A stretch of DNA of 64,000 nt, taken from Symsagittifera roscoffensis. Its lineage: Eukaryota > Xenacoelomorpha > Acoela > Convolutidae. The notes under the pieces were generated by a model that worked only from the letters and a program-made list of their open reading frames with translations, had not been told where the DNA came from and ran no database searches. Both the position numbers and the translations under genes were made by a program. The stretch covers positions 12,570,517 to 12,634,516 of the forward strand of contig NC_087066.1 in NCBI RefSeq assembly GCF_963678635.1, in the 5' to 3' direction. Below are positions 40,511 to 50,419 of the stretch, piece after piece; the first letter of the stretch is position 1; each line of letters opens with the position of its first letter.

Positions 40511-43500
40511 CGAGAGTTCATCAAGGGGTATGCTGATAAAATATACCCCATGCAGAGGTTGATGAGAAACAAGGGCAAAAAGTTCACCTGGACTGATGAG
40601 GCACAAGTCTCATTTGAAAACATCAAACGTGAACTTTGCGAGGCACCGGTCCTCGGCATGCCAACGGAGAAGGGAATGTTCGTGCTGGACACGGATGCAT
40701 CAGTGGTTGCGATATCGGGCATACTTCACCAAGAGCAGGAGTGGAACGGGAGAACGGTTCTTCGTCCGATAGCCTACGGGAGTAAAGTCCTGAGTGATAC
40801 TGAAATGAAGTATGGCGCACCAAAAGCGGAGATGTTTGCGGTGATCACTTTCGTGGAAAAATACAGGGCCTACTTGGGGAGTGCTCCCTTCAAGTTACGT
40901 GTGGATAATCGTGCCCTTGCCTGGCTGAAAACCTATTCGATGGACCAAAGCTATATTGGTCGTTGGATTGTGCGCCTGGATGGATACCACATGATCATAG
41001 AGCACCGTACCCGTGACAAGCACCAGAACGCAGATAGCCTCAGTAAAAAGACAGAATTTTATGAGCGCCTCGAGGAGAAGCAAGCTAACCAATCAGAGAT
41101 CAAAGACGGGTTTTCCTTTCTGGACAAAGAAACCTACGACAAGCTGCCACTTACTAGGTGGTTAGACAAGTCAGGACATCCTATACCTGGACACCCTGAC
41201 CTTCCAGTGGAGACGGCCGCGGAGATAAAGCTTTTAGCCGGAGGCGAGCCCGTTCCGTTGGATCTGCTAGTCCGATCCAACTTGGTACAGCAAGAACTGA
41301 CCAGGCTGGGTATAAACAGCATCGCTTTATTGAACAAGACGGTGAACGTGGCGCCGGAGGTCATGGGAAAACTCCGCGACTTGTTGGATAGGGAAGTGGA
41401 TAGGCATGATCGTGAATGGATGGAGACCATGCAGCGGTTGACTGTCACCGAGAGAACAGAGAAGAGGCCAGTGTCCATTCGCAGCCGAGGCGTTGAACGG
41501 GATTGCAGGTCGATCGTCAACCAGCTGGTGACCTCGATGCCGAAAGAAGTATTGTTGAGAACTTCGTTCACTGAATATGGAACATTGAACCAGAACCAGA
41601 CTACTGAGGAAGTCAGGATCAGATCGAAATCTAGCTTCACGAGGAGAGTGCACTTCACGGATGCAAAAGAGGAATACGAGCCAAGCCCAGATTGTTCGTC
41701 CGTGGACGAGACAATGTCCGGGGAGTCTGACACCTTCGAGCCAGTCAAGGACGTCTCCTCTGAGGAGTCAGACACCTTTGAGCCCGTGCAGGACGACTTG
41801 TCCGGGGAGAGGTTGACTAGACCACCTAGGGGCAGAATTTTGTCCGGGGAGTCGGGTTCAAAGCAACCGATGGACAGAGTTTTGTCCGGGGAGTCAAGAA
41901 ACATCTCAGACAACTTGGAATATGATGTTGAGGAATCAGTCGACTCAAGTGTTGACTCGAGACCCCAGTCCTGGGACAACACGTCTGAAACAGCTTCCAA
42001 CTCCGATATGTCAGAGATCGCAATCCACTCCTTATTGGAAGACTGGAAGCAGCGTGGGCTGGACCGAGAAACACATCAGGATCCAGACAGGGACAGATAC
42101 ACCTCAGATGAAGAGGGCACTGTGGTAGATAATGCCGCAGACGAGCTCGAACTGATAGCAGTTTCGAAACGCCCAACCAGATTGCTGCCACATGGTACGG
42201 TCGTCCGTACCAATCTGGAACCATCTGTGCAGGAAGCCACGCCTTTGAAAAAGATATGGTGTGTCAAGTTGATGGACGATGCTCATGCTCCGGAGATAAT
42301 GAGTGGTCAAATGAACGTGGTGAAGACGTATTTGAAAGCCAGGTACAGGCTGTCGGATCTCCTAAGGGCTCAACGAAATGATAGGATGACGAGCAGTCTC
42401 AAGAGATGGATTGAGAATGGAGCACCTGACAAGGGAGACTTGGAAGAAGACAGCTACAAAATCCTGAAGCAATTCTACCTGAAGCGAAACGACTTGTTGT
42501 ACCTGAATAAGGACGGAATCGTAGCCTGTAAGCGCAAGGAGGAGGACAAGGTCCTTTATAAATACAATTCAATAGTGTTACCACAGTTGTACCAGACCGA
42601 ATTACTCTTTCGTTCACATGATCAGATGGGTCATCAAGGCGTGGACAAAGTGTATAACAGGATACAGAAACGATTTGAATGGCCGGGATTGAAGAAGGCT
42701 TGTGAGAAGTGGATCGCAGCATGCCTGTCATGTCAGCAAGCGAAGGATCCCAGGAAGCTAAGGTTCCCCCTACAGTCAATAGAGTCGTCAGGTTTCAACG
42801 AAGTGGTGCAAATTGATCATCAGAAAATTTGTATGACAGCAACGGGCTATAATCAGGTGCTGGTAATGATCGACCATTTTACGAAGTATGCGGAGGCAGC
42901 ACCGTGCATAACAGCATCGGCAGAAGAAACATGCGATCATTTGATAAATGTGTGGATAGCAAGGCATGGCTGCCCCATCACGTTCCAATCGGACAATGGC
43001 AAAGCATTCGTAGGTGATTTCACGAAAGAGTTAATGAAAAGGTCGCGGGTAGCGCAGGCCCACTCGACCACTTATCACCCGCAAACGAATGGCCTAGTCG
43101 AGAGGCAGAATCGCACACTGGTATCCATGTTGAGAGTCTACTGCTCACGCTACATGGATGACTGGGACAAGCACTTGCCGCAAGTGATGGGTGCTTACAA
43201 CAGCACGGAGCATTCCACCACGGGAATAAGTCCGCATATGATGCTGACGGGTCACGAAAAAGCACTCCCGTTAACGTTCTTCTACCCTGAATATGAAGGG
43301 AAGAGGACAGCACCGCAAACGTACGTGCGGGACGTTATTAGAAGACAACAGGACCTCAATGACTTATGCAGGAGGAATACGCAACAGGCGCAAATTAGAC
43401 AAAAAAGGAGGTTTGATAAAAGGACAGCCCATGCAAAAGCCTACTCAGTTGGCGATTACGTCTGGGTGTTCCAGGAAGTGGTTCCACCAAAAGGAACCAA

Positions 43501-44404
43501 GAAACTATTAAAGAAATGGCGTGGTCCATTTCAGATAACAGAAGTGCACCAAGGAGGTCGTTTTTATCGACTGAGCACTGGAAGAGCGGCTCATTACGAG
43601 AACATCAAACCACACAATGCCTCGTCAGAGGATTGGTGCATCCCAGCGGACATGCAAGAGGGAGATTATTTAATAGTGGATCCTGCTTGTGAAGTGAATG
43701 AAAGGGGTACTCGCGACAAGAACGACGGGAATGAGGTAGTGGACGATTGCGATCTACCACTGGATCTCGAGTTGACTGAGCGAGTAGAGGTGGACGATGA
43801 AACTCTACCCTATGCCGAAGAAGACTGGGATTGCCCGGAACAAACCGAAATTGACAAAGGAATAAAGCCTGACTTTCCTCTCACTATGGAAACACGCCAA
43901 AGCAAGAGAGGAAAAAACCAGAAGAAATACAATCCGTATGGCGAGGACTTCGTTGTAGACAGGATAGTTGTGAGTGATGTCATAGACTCGCTGGTGGGTC
44001 TGGACGAAGTGGCGATGCTAGAAGAAATCGACCTTGTGAACGATATGGATCAAGATTGGATCGACGATCGATCAGAACCGGAAGTGGAGTTCGAACCAGA
44101 AACGGAACAGACTCATGAGCAAGAACTAACAAACTTGCGCGTGCTCGAATGGCTCCATGATCTGCCGACAGATCCAAAAGAGACGATCCTGACGATTCAG
44201 GACGTCGATAGAGACGGCGTCAAATACATCAGTCATGACAATACCGAGTCCAACTGGGTCGCCCCAGATGGTCCTCTACGTGTTCCACAATCCAACCTCG
44301 GTCTCCTAGACTTTGGGCGATCGACGGGGACGTCGATGGATATTTTTGTCCGGGGAGTGGGGGTAGGACTCACCCACACCGAAAACCTCATGATAAAAAA
44401 TTGA
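40511..44404 (+). CDS. gag-pol: E2 RT thumb, RNase H and integrase, third open segment of gag-pol
   Basis: Continues the frame after TAA. Contains RNase H (VLDTDASVVAISG, RVDNRALAWL, HQNADSLSKK), the acidic linker with four LSGES-like repeats (41710-41900), the integrase zinc domain (HDQMGHQGVDKV, CLSCQQAKD), the D,D35E core (QIDHQK, QSDNGKAF, GLVERQNRTL), the GPF module (WRGPFQITEV) and an acidic tail. It ends at TGA 44402-44404, directly after the heptamer A AAA AAT, and the macrodomain follows in the -1 frame. E1 reads straight through this point. Confidence 0.9.
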   Translation, partial: REFIKGYADKIYPMQRLMRNKGKKFTWTDEAQVSFENIKRELCEAPVLGMPTEKGMFVLDTDASVVAISGILHQEQEWNGRTVLRPIAYGSKVLSDTEMKYGAPKAEMFAVITFVEKYRAYLGSAPFKLRVDNRALAWLKTYSMDQSYIGRWIVRLDGYHMIIEHRTRDKHQNADSLSKKTEFYERLEEKQANQSEIKDGFSFLDKETYDKLPLTRWLDKSGHPIPGHPDLPVETAAEIKLLAGGEPVPLDLLVRSNLVQQELTRLGINSIALLNKTVNVAPEVMGKLRDLLDREVDRHDREWMETMQRLTVTERTEKRPVSIRSRGVERDCRSIVNQLVTSMPKEVLLRTSFTEYGTLNQNQTTEEVRIRSKSSFTRRVHFTDAKEEYEPSPDCSSVDETMSGESDTFEPVKDVSSEESDTFEPVQDDLSGERLTRPPRGRILSGESGSKQPMDRVLSGESRNISDNLEYDVEESVDSSVDSRPQSWDNTSETASNSDMSEIAIHSLLEDWKQRGLDRETHQDPDRDRYTSDEEGTVVDNAADELELIAVSKRPTRLLPHGTVVRTNLEPSVQEATPLKKIWCVKLMDDAHAPEIMSGQMNVVKTYLKARYRLSDLLRAQRNDRMTSSLKRWIENGAPDKGDLEEDSYKILKQFYLKRNDLLYLNKDGIVACKRKEEDKVLYKYNSIVLPQLYQTELLFRSHDQMGHQGVDKVYNRIQKRFEWPGLKKACEKWIAACLSCQQAKDPRKLRFPLQSIESSGFNEVVQIDHQKICMTATGYNQVLVMIDHFTKYAEAAPCITASAEETCDHLINVWIARHGCPITFQSDNGKAFVGDFTKELMKRSRVAQAHSTTYHPQTNGLVERQNRTLVSMLRVYCSRYMDDWDKHLPQVMGAYNSTEHSTTGISPHMMLTGHEKALPLTFFYPEYEGKRTAPQTYVRDVIRRQQDLNDLCRRNTQQAQIRQKRRFDKRTAHAKAYSVGDYVWVFQEVVPPKGTKKLLKKWRGPFQITEVHQGGRFYRLSTGRAAHYENIKPHNASSEDWCIPADMQEGDYLIVDPACEVNERGTRDKNDGNEVVDDCDLPLDLELTERVEVDDETLPYAEEDWDCPEQTEIDKGIKPDFPLTMETRQSKRGKNQKKYNPYGEDFVVDRIVVSDVIDSLVGLDEVAMLEEIDLVNDMDQDWIDDRSEPEVEFEPETEQTHEQELTNLRVLEWLHDLPTDPKETILTIQDVDRDGVKYISHDNTESNWVAPDGPLRVPQSNLGLLDFGRSTGTSMDIFVRGVGVGLTHTENLMIKN
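41715..41894 (+). repeat. Four polypurine-tract-like copies in the E2 pol linker
   Basis: TGTCCGGGGAGT at 41715-41726, TTGTCCGGGGAG at 41798-41809, and TTGTCCGGGGAGT at 41840-41852 and 41882-41894 repeat the 3' polypurine tract core exactly. They read as LSGES in the protein. A degraded fifth copy (SSEES) lies near 41756. The same DNA word is used in another frame at 44346 and outside genes at 55066. Confidence 0.6.
44320..44384 (+). promoter_or_regulatory. Putative central polypurine tract with hairpin (E2)
   Basis: ATCGACG-GGGA-CGTCGAT (44320-44337), then TTTTTGTCCGGGGAGTGGGGG. Only three differences from E1 over 65 bases. It lies about 600 bp right of the element midpoint. The match to TTGTCCGGGGAGTA before the 3' LTR is exact over 13 bases. 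Confidence 0.6.
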
Positions 44405-44934
44405 AATCGGCAAGAGAAACCGGAGAACTAGAGACAGAGGGCGAGAATGCTAAGAAACCACCTTTTGGACGAATCTTTGAATCGTATTTTGATCTACCGA
44501 ACCACTATTCGAACAATATCGTCATAACGGACAGCGATTTCATACTCACGGAACGCACGTGCGCCATAGCGATAACGGCGGATGTGAGCTTCAAAACAGC
44601 ACTAGCAGCTGACTTTAAAAGAGAGTACAAGAATATAGAGTTTTTGTGGAAACAGAGGCCTGGTGTAGGAGGAATGATAGCGTTGCCCCCTGTTGCATCA
44701 CAGATACCAGGGAAATATTTGTGTTTTTTGGTTACGAAAGCTACTGATAGGCAACACGTGAATCCGGAGAGCTTGGTATTGGCCTTGACTCGACTCAGGG
44801 ATTTCCTGGTTGAGAGAGGTGTGACCTCTCTCTCGTTACCAGTTTATGATCCCAATAGAGGGAAGCTACACCCGAGAGAGTTGTACGCTCTTGTGCATGT
44901 GATATTTTCAGAGACTGACATAGAAGTCAACTAA
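44401..44934 (+). CDS. E2 macrodomain (about 177 codons), -1 frame after gag-pol
   Basis: Opens with TTG, so it is unlikely to start on its own; it is the -1 frame continuation of gag-pol through A AAA AAT (44395-44401). The whole macrodomain is here: first strand NNIVITDSDFIL, then CAIAITADVSF, LAADFKREYKN, QRPGVGG, GKYLCFLVTK, helix LALTRLRDFLVERG, strand SLSLPVYDPNRGKL, helix ELYALVHVIFSETDI. A TAA at 44932-44934 cuts the last strand; the frame then continues with HKNYYLSI to TAG 44962-44964, as in the E1 C-terminus. Macrodomains bind ADP-ribose and some hydrolyse it; the GxGxD loop of active TARG1-like enzymes is replaced by YDPNRGKL, so binding is more likely than catalysis. Confidence 0.72.
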   Translation: MKSARETGELETEGENAKKPPFGRIFESYFDLPNHYSNNIVITDSDFILTERTCAIAITADVSFKTALAADFKREYKNIEFLWKQRPGVGGMIALPPVASQIPGKYLCFLVTKATDRQHVNPESLVLALTRLRDFLVERGVTSLSLPVYDPNRGKLHPRELYALVHVIFSETDIEVN

Positions 44935-45427
44935 CATAAAAATTACTATCTGAGTATATGCTAGGATTGCGCTCGGCGATAAGTGGTTTTTATTAGGTAA
45001 CTTGACAGAGATTAGGATTAAGTTTAGATTAGGATTAAGTTTTTATTAGGGATTATGTTTTTATGTGATAGTATAGGTGTGTGATGTTTATGTGTCTATG
45101 TTATGCTATTGTTATGATAGGTTTTATGTTTGTGTCATAAAAGACCTGGGGCACTCCAGGTCATCAAGGTGACAGCGCACATTCGTGCTACTTCGACAAA
45201 GGCAAAGGTGGACGATCCACCTTGGTGCTAAAATTTTAAATCAGAAATGAAAAAAGAATTTCAATGGAGAGTTTTAAAGAATTGATTGATGTTGTATCCA
45301 AAAATGATGGTTCTAAGTCGCGACTTGTTTTTTAGATCTTGATTGATCAGAAATTGTTTATTGAATCCATTGAATCGAAACGACACAAGAAGACACTACA
45401 CGACAGCAAGAATCAACACGATAAGAA
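44935..45427 (+). promoter_or_regulatory. E2 spacer with candidate splice acceptor before ORF2
   Basis: After the macrodomain tail (to 44964) about 460 bp hold no gene. CTTGTTTTTTAG, ending at 45335, looks like a splice acceptor. The next ATG is 45428, the ORF2 start. Both features parallel E1. Confidence 0.5.
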
Positions 45428-48400
45428 ATGGGTGACACGAACGAACTCATGGAATTCCTCTCAGCGAGTCTAGGAGCGACTCTAGACGAGATCTATCAGC
45501 GGCTGATCGATTGTGATTTCACACGAGAAGACCCGGGGTTGGCGATGTTTGTGGTCGCGCTCCTTAATGCACTAGGACGAGAGGGTCGAGGGAATCGCCC
45601 TACGGAAGTCGTGTTGATGTTGGCCTTCGGTGAGTCCGGGACCGCCGAGAGAGGCCGAAACCGATTGATGAGATGGAGGCGTGGAGAAATGTCTGGCCAC
45701 GACCTGGCTCGTGAGCCAGGCCTAGGTGAGCAGAGGGACCACCGGCTAGGTGAGATGCCCTTACCAGTCCAACCGGCGCAGCCACTCATCGGAGCGAAGA
45801 GACAACGTGATGGGCCAGGCCTGTCACATTCGGTCGACTCTCCTACAGCTGCTCCTCCTTTGAAGAAAGTGAGAGTGAGCGAGATAGAGATCCAGACGTC
45901 AGAGACGATCGAGACGCTGGAAAAGAAGGAGAAAGATCAGAGCGAGCTGTGTGCCAAACTCCAGGAGTATAGGGCAATAGCTCGAGAGAGGGACGAATGG
46001 AAAAAGAAATTTGAAGATCTGCAGGTGGCCTACAAGGAGGATGAGATAAAGCACCTGAAGGAGCTGTATATGGCGAAGGTGAGCCAGGTGTCACCGGAAG
46101 TCCTGGCGAGCATGAGATCCTCGGAGGGATCCAACGACACACGCCCCAGGACAACAGCGCAGGAGCTATGCGCATCGAGAGGACCTGAGGTTCTGGATTT
46201 GCGTGCATCAAGGGGGCCCGAGGCTCCTCAGCAGACACGACCGTCTGCTTCGAGTCAGAGGTTCACGATACCAGACCCTTCTGACACCTATCTAGCTCCT
46301 CAATTTCAGGAATCATTTAACCAAGTGGCCAGAGCCGCGATGGATGAGATCAACAGAGGCACTGAGCGGACACTGGTTAGGATCGTTCCTTCCCAACGTC
46401 GTGATCATTCATCAAATAGCTCGGAGCGAACAACCCGACCGATAGCGTGTTCTGCGCCTGGTGGAGTCTTTGAGAAGTCTCGCGTGGTAGACATCAGGAA
46501 GAATCTGATGGCACGTCATCAGTTCACGCAAGTGCCAGCTGAGCATCCTCGAGCCTGCCTGAATGACATGAGCTGGAACCCCGCCACGAACGACCAGGTA
46601 ATTCTCCCAGGGAGTCGCCATTTGATCATTGGAGACAGTTTGGTGAGAGATCTGAATGAGATCTTCGTCTATGGTCAGACTACCATTCTGTCCTTTGGAG
46701 GAGCCTCAGTGGCTCAGGTCATCAAAATGATGGAGTTCCAGAGCGAGGATCATTTGGATACATTAATAATAATGCTGGGGACCAATGACGTCTCAAGAGC
46801 CCCCGTGACTCCGGAGAACAAGTGGGAACCTCTATTGGTGTGTCTCTTGAACGAATTGAAAGAAAAGTACAGACCCAAGCTCGTGATCCTGTGCACGATA
46901 CCACCAAATCCTTTGGTGGGCACCATAGCTGCAGATTTCTTGAATAGCAACGTGACGCGGTGGAATGAAATGACCCGCAGTCTGGTGAGAAACAACCCTG
47001 GCGAGTTGCGACTCCTGGATCTCGAAAATATGCTGCGCATGATTGACCACATCGCGCTCACTAAAGATGGAGTGCACTTCAATACCCAACGAGGGAGGCA
47101 TTGGATTAATGATGTGTTTCAGACGCAATTGAGGGAAGCGGATCAAGAGTCGAGAGCGACCGGTTCTTTGGCTCGGACCAATTCGACCGGAGGGAGTAGA
47201 ATAAGGGCAACTGTGCCCGAATCCCTCGCCAACCGTCTAGGGCCCTTGGCAACGGAGACGGTTGGAGCCGCAACCGTCGCTCCGAGCTCAAACGTGAGAG
47301 ACAGGCTAGGGACTGCTCCTCCTCCCAGGCCGCAATCGATTGGAAGCCGACTCGGCAGATCGGTGGAACAGAACAACAGGAATAACTCCCAGACCGCGTC
47401 TAGGAGGAACGATTCGCCTGCCACGACAAATCCTGCTTCGACAGCAGGACCGTCTACAAGTACCGTGCCAGCGGAGGGAATCGAATCAGGCAGCAGGCTG
47501 CTTTGGAATAGATCAGATCCTAGTCATTGGGGTCAATATAAGACGGACATGTCGGCGAAATTGAACATGAATACCTTGACGTGTCGGGAGGACGCAATGA
47601 GAATGACTGGCGGAGAAAGTCCCACAGTATCGCGACTTTATCGGATACCGGGCGTGGATTGGCTGCTAGCAGAGCAGGAGAAATTCAGCTCCTCGACCTC
47701 ACTCCGACAAGTAGACTTGAATGGATTGCCTCATGACAATACCTTTGGACCCTTAAACACCCGGTCGCTCACCGATGTTCGAGATAGGACCCGGGAAAGG
47801 ACGCCACCTGCTCGCAAGGGCAAATTCCAGACGGAGAACAAGCCCAATAACAAACATCACAAGATGTACAGACAATTCGCTAAACCACCCGGTCAGACGC
47901 CTGGCGAGTATTCGAGGGACTACCCCCGAACGACAACAGTGGTTGGAGACGATAAGAGATATGGGAACCTGAAGGCCCCGATAGGCGATGGCCTTTTTGC
48001 AACTTATGATCCCTTGGACATGAAGGCTGCCAAGTATCTGATTGTGGCCGGCTCCGATTATCTCTACACGCCCCGTTCTCTCTTCTGGCCTGATGTGATT
48101 TTCTTGACGGCACCTAAATTGGACTGGGGACAAGCAATCGGCATGATGATAAGTGTGCGAAGGGTGGTCAGTATGGAGCCGCAGGTAATAGTGGTTGCAG
48201 GCTCAAATGATCATCTGCAAAGCAGGGGCTTATTGTCACATCTGACGGATGGGTCGATCCCGAGTAACGAGGTTATAGGGGAGGCGATAATGACACTGCT
48301 CTCGGCGATGGCCGAGGTAGAAGCAGCAGCAAGACAACGCTTCACCATGAATGTGGTGAAGGTGATCTTTGTATTGTCACCAGGCTACGCTGCGTTGCCA

Positions 48401-50407
48401 GAACCCCTTCAATTTGTGTACACAATGGTCACAACGATAGCAGAGGGGATATTCAACGTGATAATTCCTGCCCCAAACAGAGTGGTGGACCCGGACAATT
48501 ACTATCCGTCCCGATCTGAGCTTCCCGCCGTTTGGGCTGACATTTCGAATGCCATACAGGGGCTCAGAGATTGTAGCACAACTCGGTTGGTGATAGACGA
48601 AGTTCTGGGGTTGGAGCTGTCCAACTTCGCCAGATTACTGAAGTTAAGACCAGGGGTAGATGACGATCATCTGTTAGTACAACAGGTGGCTGATGATCTC
48701 TGGTTCAGACAGATGGATCATGCAGAGAATGAGCAGGGAAGGATGATCAGAAAGAACATGACGTCAGCGGAGGAGGACCTCATGGCAATGGATTTGCGTA
48801 CGAAGCCGCACAACAACGTATGGTTGTACTTGTCACCGAGGCTGTGCACCTTGGGTGAGGACGCGTTCGAGCATGCGCCGGCAATAATTAAAGAGATACA
48901 CGTGTATCTGAAGAATCTATTTGATGCCCGGGAGTTGGCTGGAGGCAAGATGTTGAAACTGATGCAAGACGTAAACACGATGTCGCTGGACAAGTTCCAA
49001 GCTGACGTGCTGGCCACGAAGGCACAGTATGAACGATCAGATGCCATCTTGGGTGGAATGGGAGTGGGATGGACGCCATCTTTCCTATCGACGTGCTATC
49101 CGAAGGCATCTAGGAACCTGATCGCGAGTTTCGTCAAGGACATTAGGAAGTTGTCGATTGGCCTGGTGATAGCCTTATACGTGACATTTGGTCATGAAAA
49201 CTTTGTGAAAGGACCGGCAAACCTCTTTACCCAAGCGTTGGCAGATTTGAGATTGGATGGACTCCTGACTCTGATTGCCATGACCTACGGTCGACTGGGA
49301 GACTTGCTTGTGCTGTTGCGTTACCCTGAACAACTACAGGGACCCAATCGTGAGTTCAATGCACAATTGGAAACCGCCTCGCTCAAGAAGATGAAAGACT
49401 GGAGGACTCTCCTGCTTCAATACCTCTTACAACAGAACAGAAGCGTCACAGGAGAAGACAAAGTTGCGACGAACGCAGGCGAATGCAAGCAGTATTGTGG
49501 CATGCCCTTACTAACGGACTTGGCTGTCATGATGCGGATTGATCCGTTGGCTCTGGTCCACGGACTGAGGGAATTCGTCACAGTGGTGTATGGACCGGTG
49601 ATGTCTTTTGCGTTCCCGGATGTGCAAGTTAAAGCGTACAGGAATTCAGTGTTGTACGTCAACCTGGTCTCAGTTGTGGACTGTTCCGTGCTGAATTGGG
49701 TAGAGCAGAGTGAACTGAGAAGGCTGGCTAGCGACGATAGGCTGTTCGGAAGAATAGCAGAGCCAGGCTGGGTGTTGATGGACTTCAACAACCACTTCAA
49801 GTGCCGAATGGGCCGTGAGGATCTGTCTCACATCCAGTTCAACCCAAAACTTTGGAATTTGAGACCAGTGGTGAAAGATACAGGAGAGGCTGTGGGAGTA
49901 CCTCAATTGCCAGGAGCCTACACCCACGCGAAAGAGAATCAGCAAACATGGCTTCCTGGGTCCAGGCCGCTGCCGGACCAATGCCCTCGATATCCACCAA
50001 TAAGGAGGATGTTGTTGGGAGTCACGTCTCCCATCATTGCCCCTCGCATCGGAGCAGCTCGTGACGCAGAGAAGAGAATGCTGAAGTGGAGTGGAGGGAT
50101 GGAGCCGCGCTTCATCAGCTGGAACGCTGCCGCCGCGCATACGTTTGACTTCTCATTCCCCGATGCCTGGAGCAGGAAAAAGATCAAGGCACTACCCTCC
50201 AGGAGACCAGAGGTCTCGGCTGAAACGTGGAACGAAGTGTATTCTTCCGCGGATGACTTATCGAGACTGAAGTGGTCAGGAGAAGCGAAAGTAGTGATGC
50301 TGGAGGTGACAAGGGAGAGCAGAGGAGGCTCATATATAACGATAGAGGACCTAGCACCATATGGCGAGGAGTCTGTAGAGTTCCTGGTGAATGATGAGTT
50401 GTTTTAA
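45428..50407 (+). CDS. E2 ORF2, N-terminal 1,659 aa: coiled coil, SGNH hydrolase, SGNH-like domain
   Basis: ATG at 45428 (MGDTNELMEF) is the first after the acceptor-like site. Order: small helical N-terminal domain; charged coiled coil (about 155-225); proline-rich stretch; SGNH/GDSL domain with LIIGDSLVR (Ser about 404), LGTNDVSR and KDGVHF; disordered Ser/Thr-rich linker; second SGNH-like module with VAGSDYLY, VAGSNDHL and VDDDH (about 870-1090); then a large conserved helical region aligned with E1. TAA at 50405-50407 is in frame and E1 has no stop there, so the ORF originally continued to 54334 (2,969 codons against 2,960 in E1). The function beyond esterase-type chemistry is unknown. 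Confidence 0.85.
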   Translation: MGDTNELMEFLSASLGATLDEIYQRLIDCDFTREDPGLAMFVVALLNALGREGRGNRPTEVVLMLAFGESGTAERGRNRLMRWRRGEMSGHDLAREPGLGEQRDHRLGEMPLPVQPAQPLIGAKRQRDGPGLSHSVDSPTAAPPLKKVRVSEIEIQTSETIETLEKKEKDQSELCAKLQEYRAIARERDEWKKKFEDLQVAYKEDEIKHLKELYMAKVSQVSPEVLASMRSSEGSNDTRPRTTAQELCASRGPEVLDLRASRGPEAPQQTRPSASSQRFTIPDPSDTYLAPQFQESFNQVARAAMDEINRGTERTLVRIVPSQRRDHSSNSSERTTRPIACSAPGGVFEKSRVVDIRKNLMARHQFTQVPAEHPRACLNDMSWNPATNDQVILPGSRHLIIGDSLVRDLNEIFVYGQTTILSFGGASVAQVIKMMEFQSEDHLDTLIIMLGTNDVSRAPVTPENKWEPLLVCLLNELKEKYRPKLVILCTIPPNPLVGTIAADFLNSNVTRWNEMTRSLVRNNPGELRLLDLENMLRMIDHIALTKDGVHFNTQRGRHWINDVFQTQLREADQESRATGSLARTNSTGGSRIRATVPESLANRLGPLATETVGAATVAPSSNVRDRLGTAPPPRPQSIGSRLGRSVEQNNRNNSQTASRRNDSPATTNPASTAGPSTSTVPAEGIESGSRLLWNRSDPSHWGQYKTDMSAKLNMNTLTCREDAMRMTGGESPTVSRLYRIPGVDWLLAEQEKFSSSTSLRQVDLNGLPHDNTFGPLNTRSLTDVRDRTRERTPPARKGKFQTENKPNNKHHKMYRQFAKPPGQTPGEYSRDYPRTTTVVGDDKRYGNLKAPIGDGLFATYDPLDMKAAKYLIVAGSDYLYTPRSLFWPDVIFLTAPKLDWGQAIGMMISVRRVVSMEPQVIVVAGSNDHLQSRGLLSHLTDGSIPSNEVIGEAIMTLLSAMAEVEAAARQRFTMNVVKVIFVLSPGYAALPEPLQFVYTMVTTIAEGIFNVIIPAPNRVVDPDNYYPSRSELPAVWADISNAIQGLRDCSTTRLVIDEVLGLELSNFARLLKLRPGVDDDHLLVQQVADDLWFRQMDHAENEQGRMIRKNMTSAEEDLMAMDLRTKPHNNVWLYLSPRLCTLGEDAFEHAPAIIKEIHVYLKNLFDARELAGGKMLKLMQDVNTMSLDKFQADVLATKAQYERSDAILGGMGVGWTPSFLSTCYPKASRNLIASFVKDIRKLSIGLVIALYVTFGHENFVKGPANLFTQALADLRLDGLLTLIAMTYGRLGDLLVLLRYPEQLQGPNREFNAQLETASLKKMKDWRTLLLQYLLQQNRSVTGEDKVATNAGECKQYCGMPLLTDLAVMMRIDPLALVHGLREFVTVVYGPVMSFAFPDVQVKAYRNSVLYVNLVSVVDCSVLNWVEQSELRRLASDDRLFGRIAEPGWVLMDFNNHFKCRMGREDLSHIQFNPKLWNLRPVVKDTGEAVGVPQLPGAYTHAKENQQTWLPGSRPLPDQCPRYPPIRRMLLGVTSPIIAPRIGAARDAEKRMLKWSGGMEPRFISWNAAAAHTFDFSFPDAWSRKKIKALPSRRPEVSAETWNEVYSSADDLSRLKWSGEAKVVMLEVTRESRGGSYITIEDLAPYGEESVEFLVNDELF

Positions 50408-50419
50408 CATGCAGGAGAC

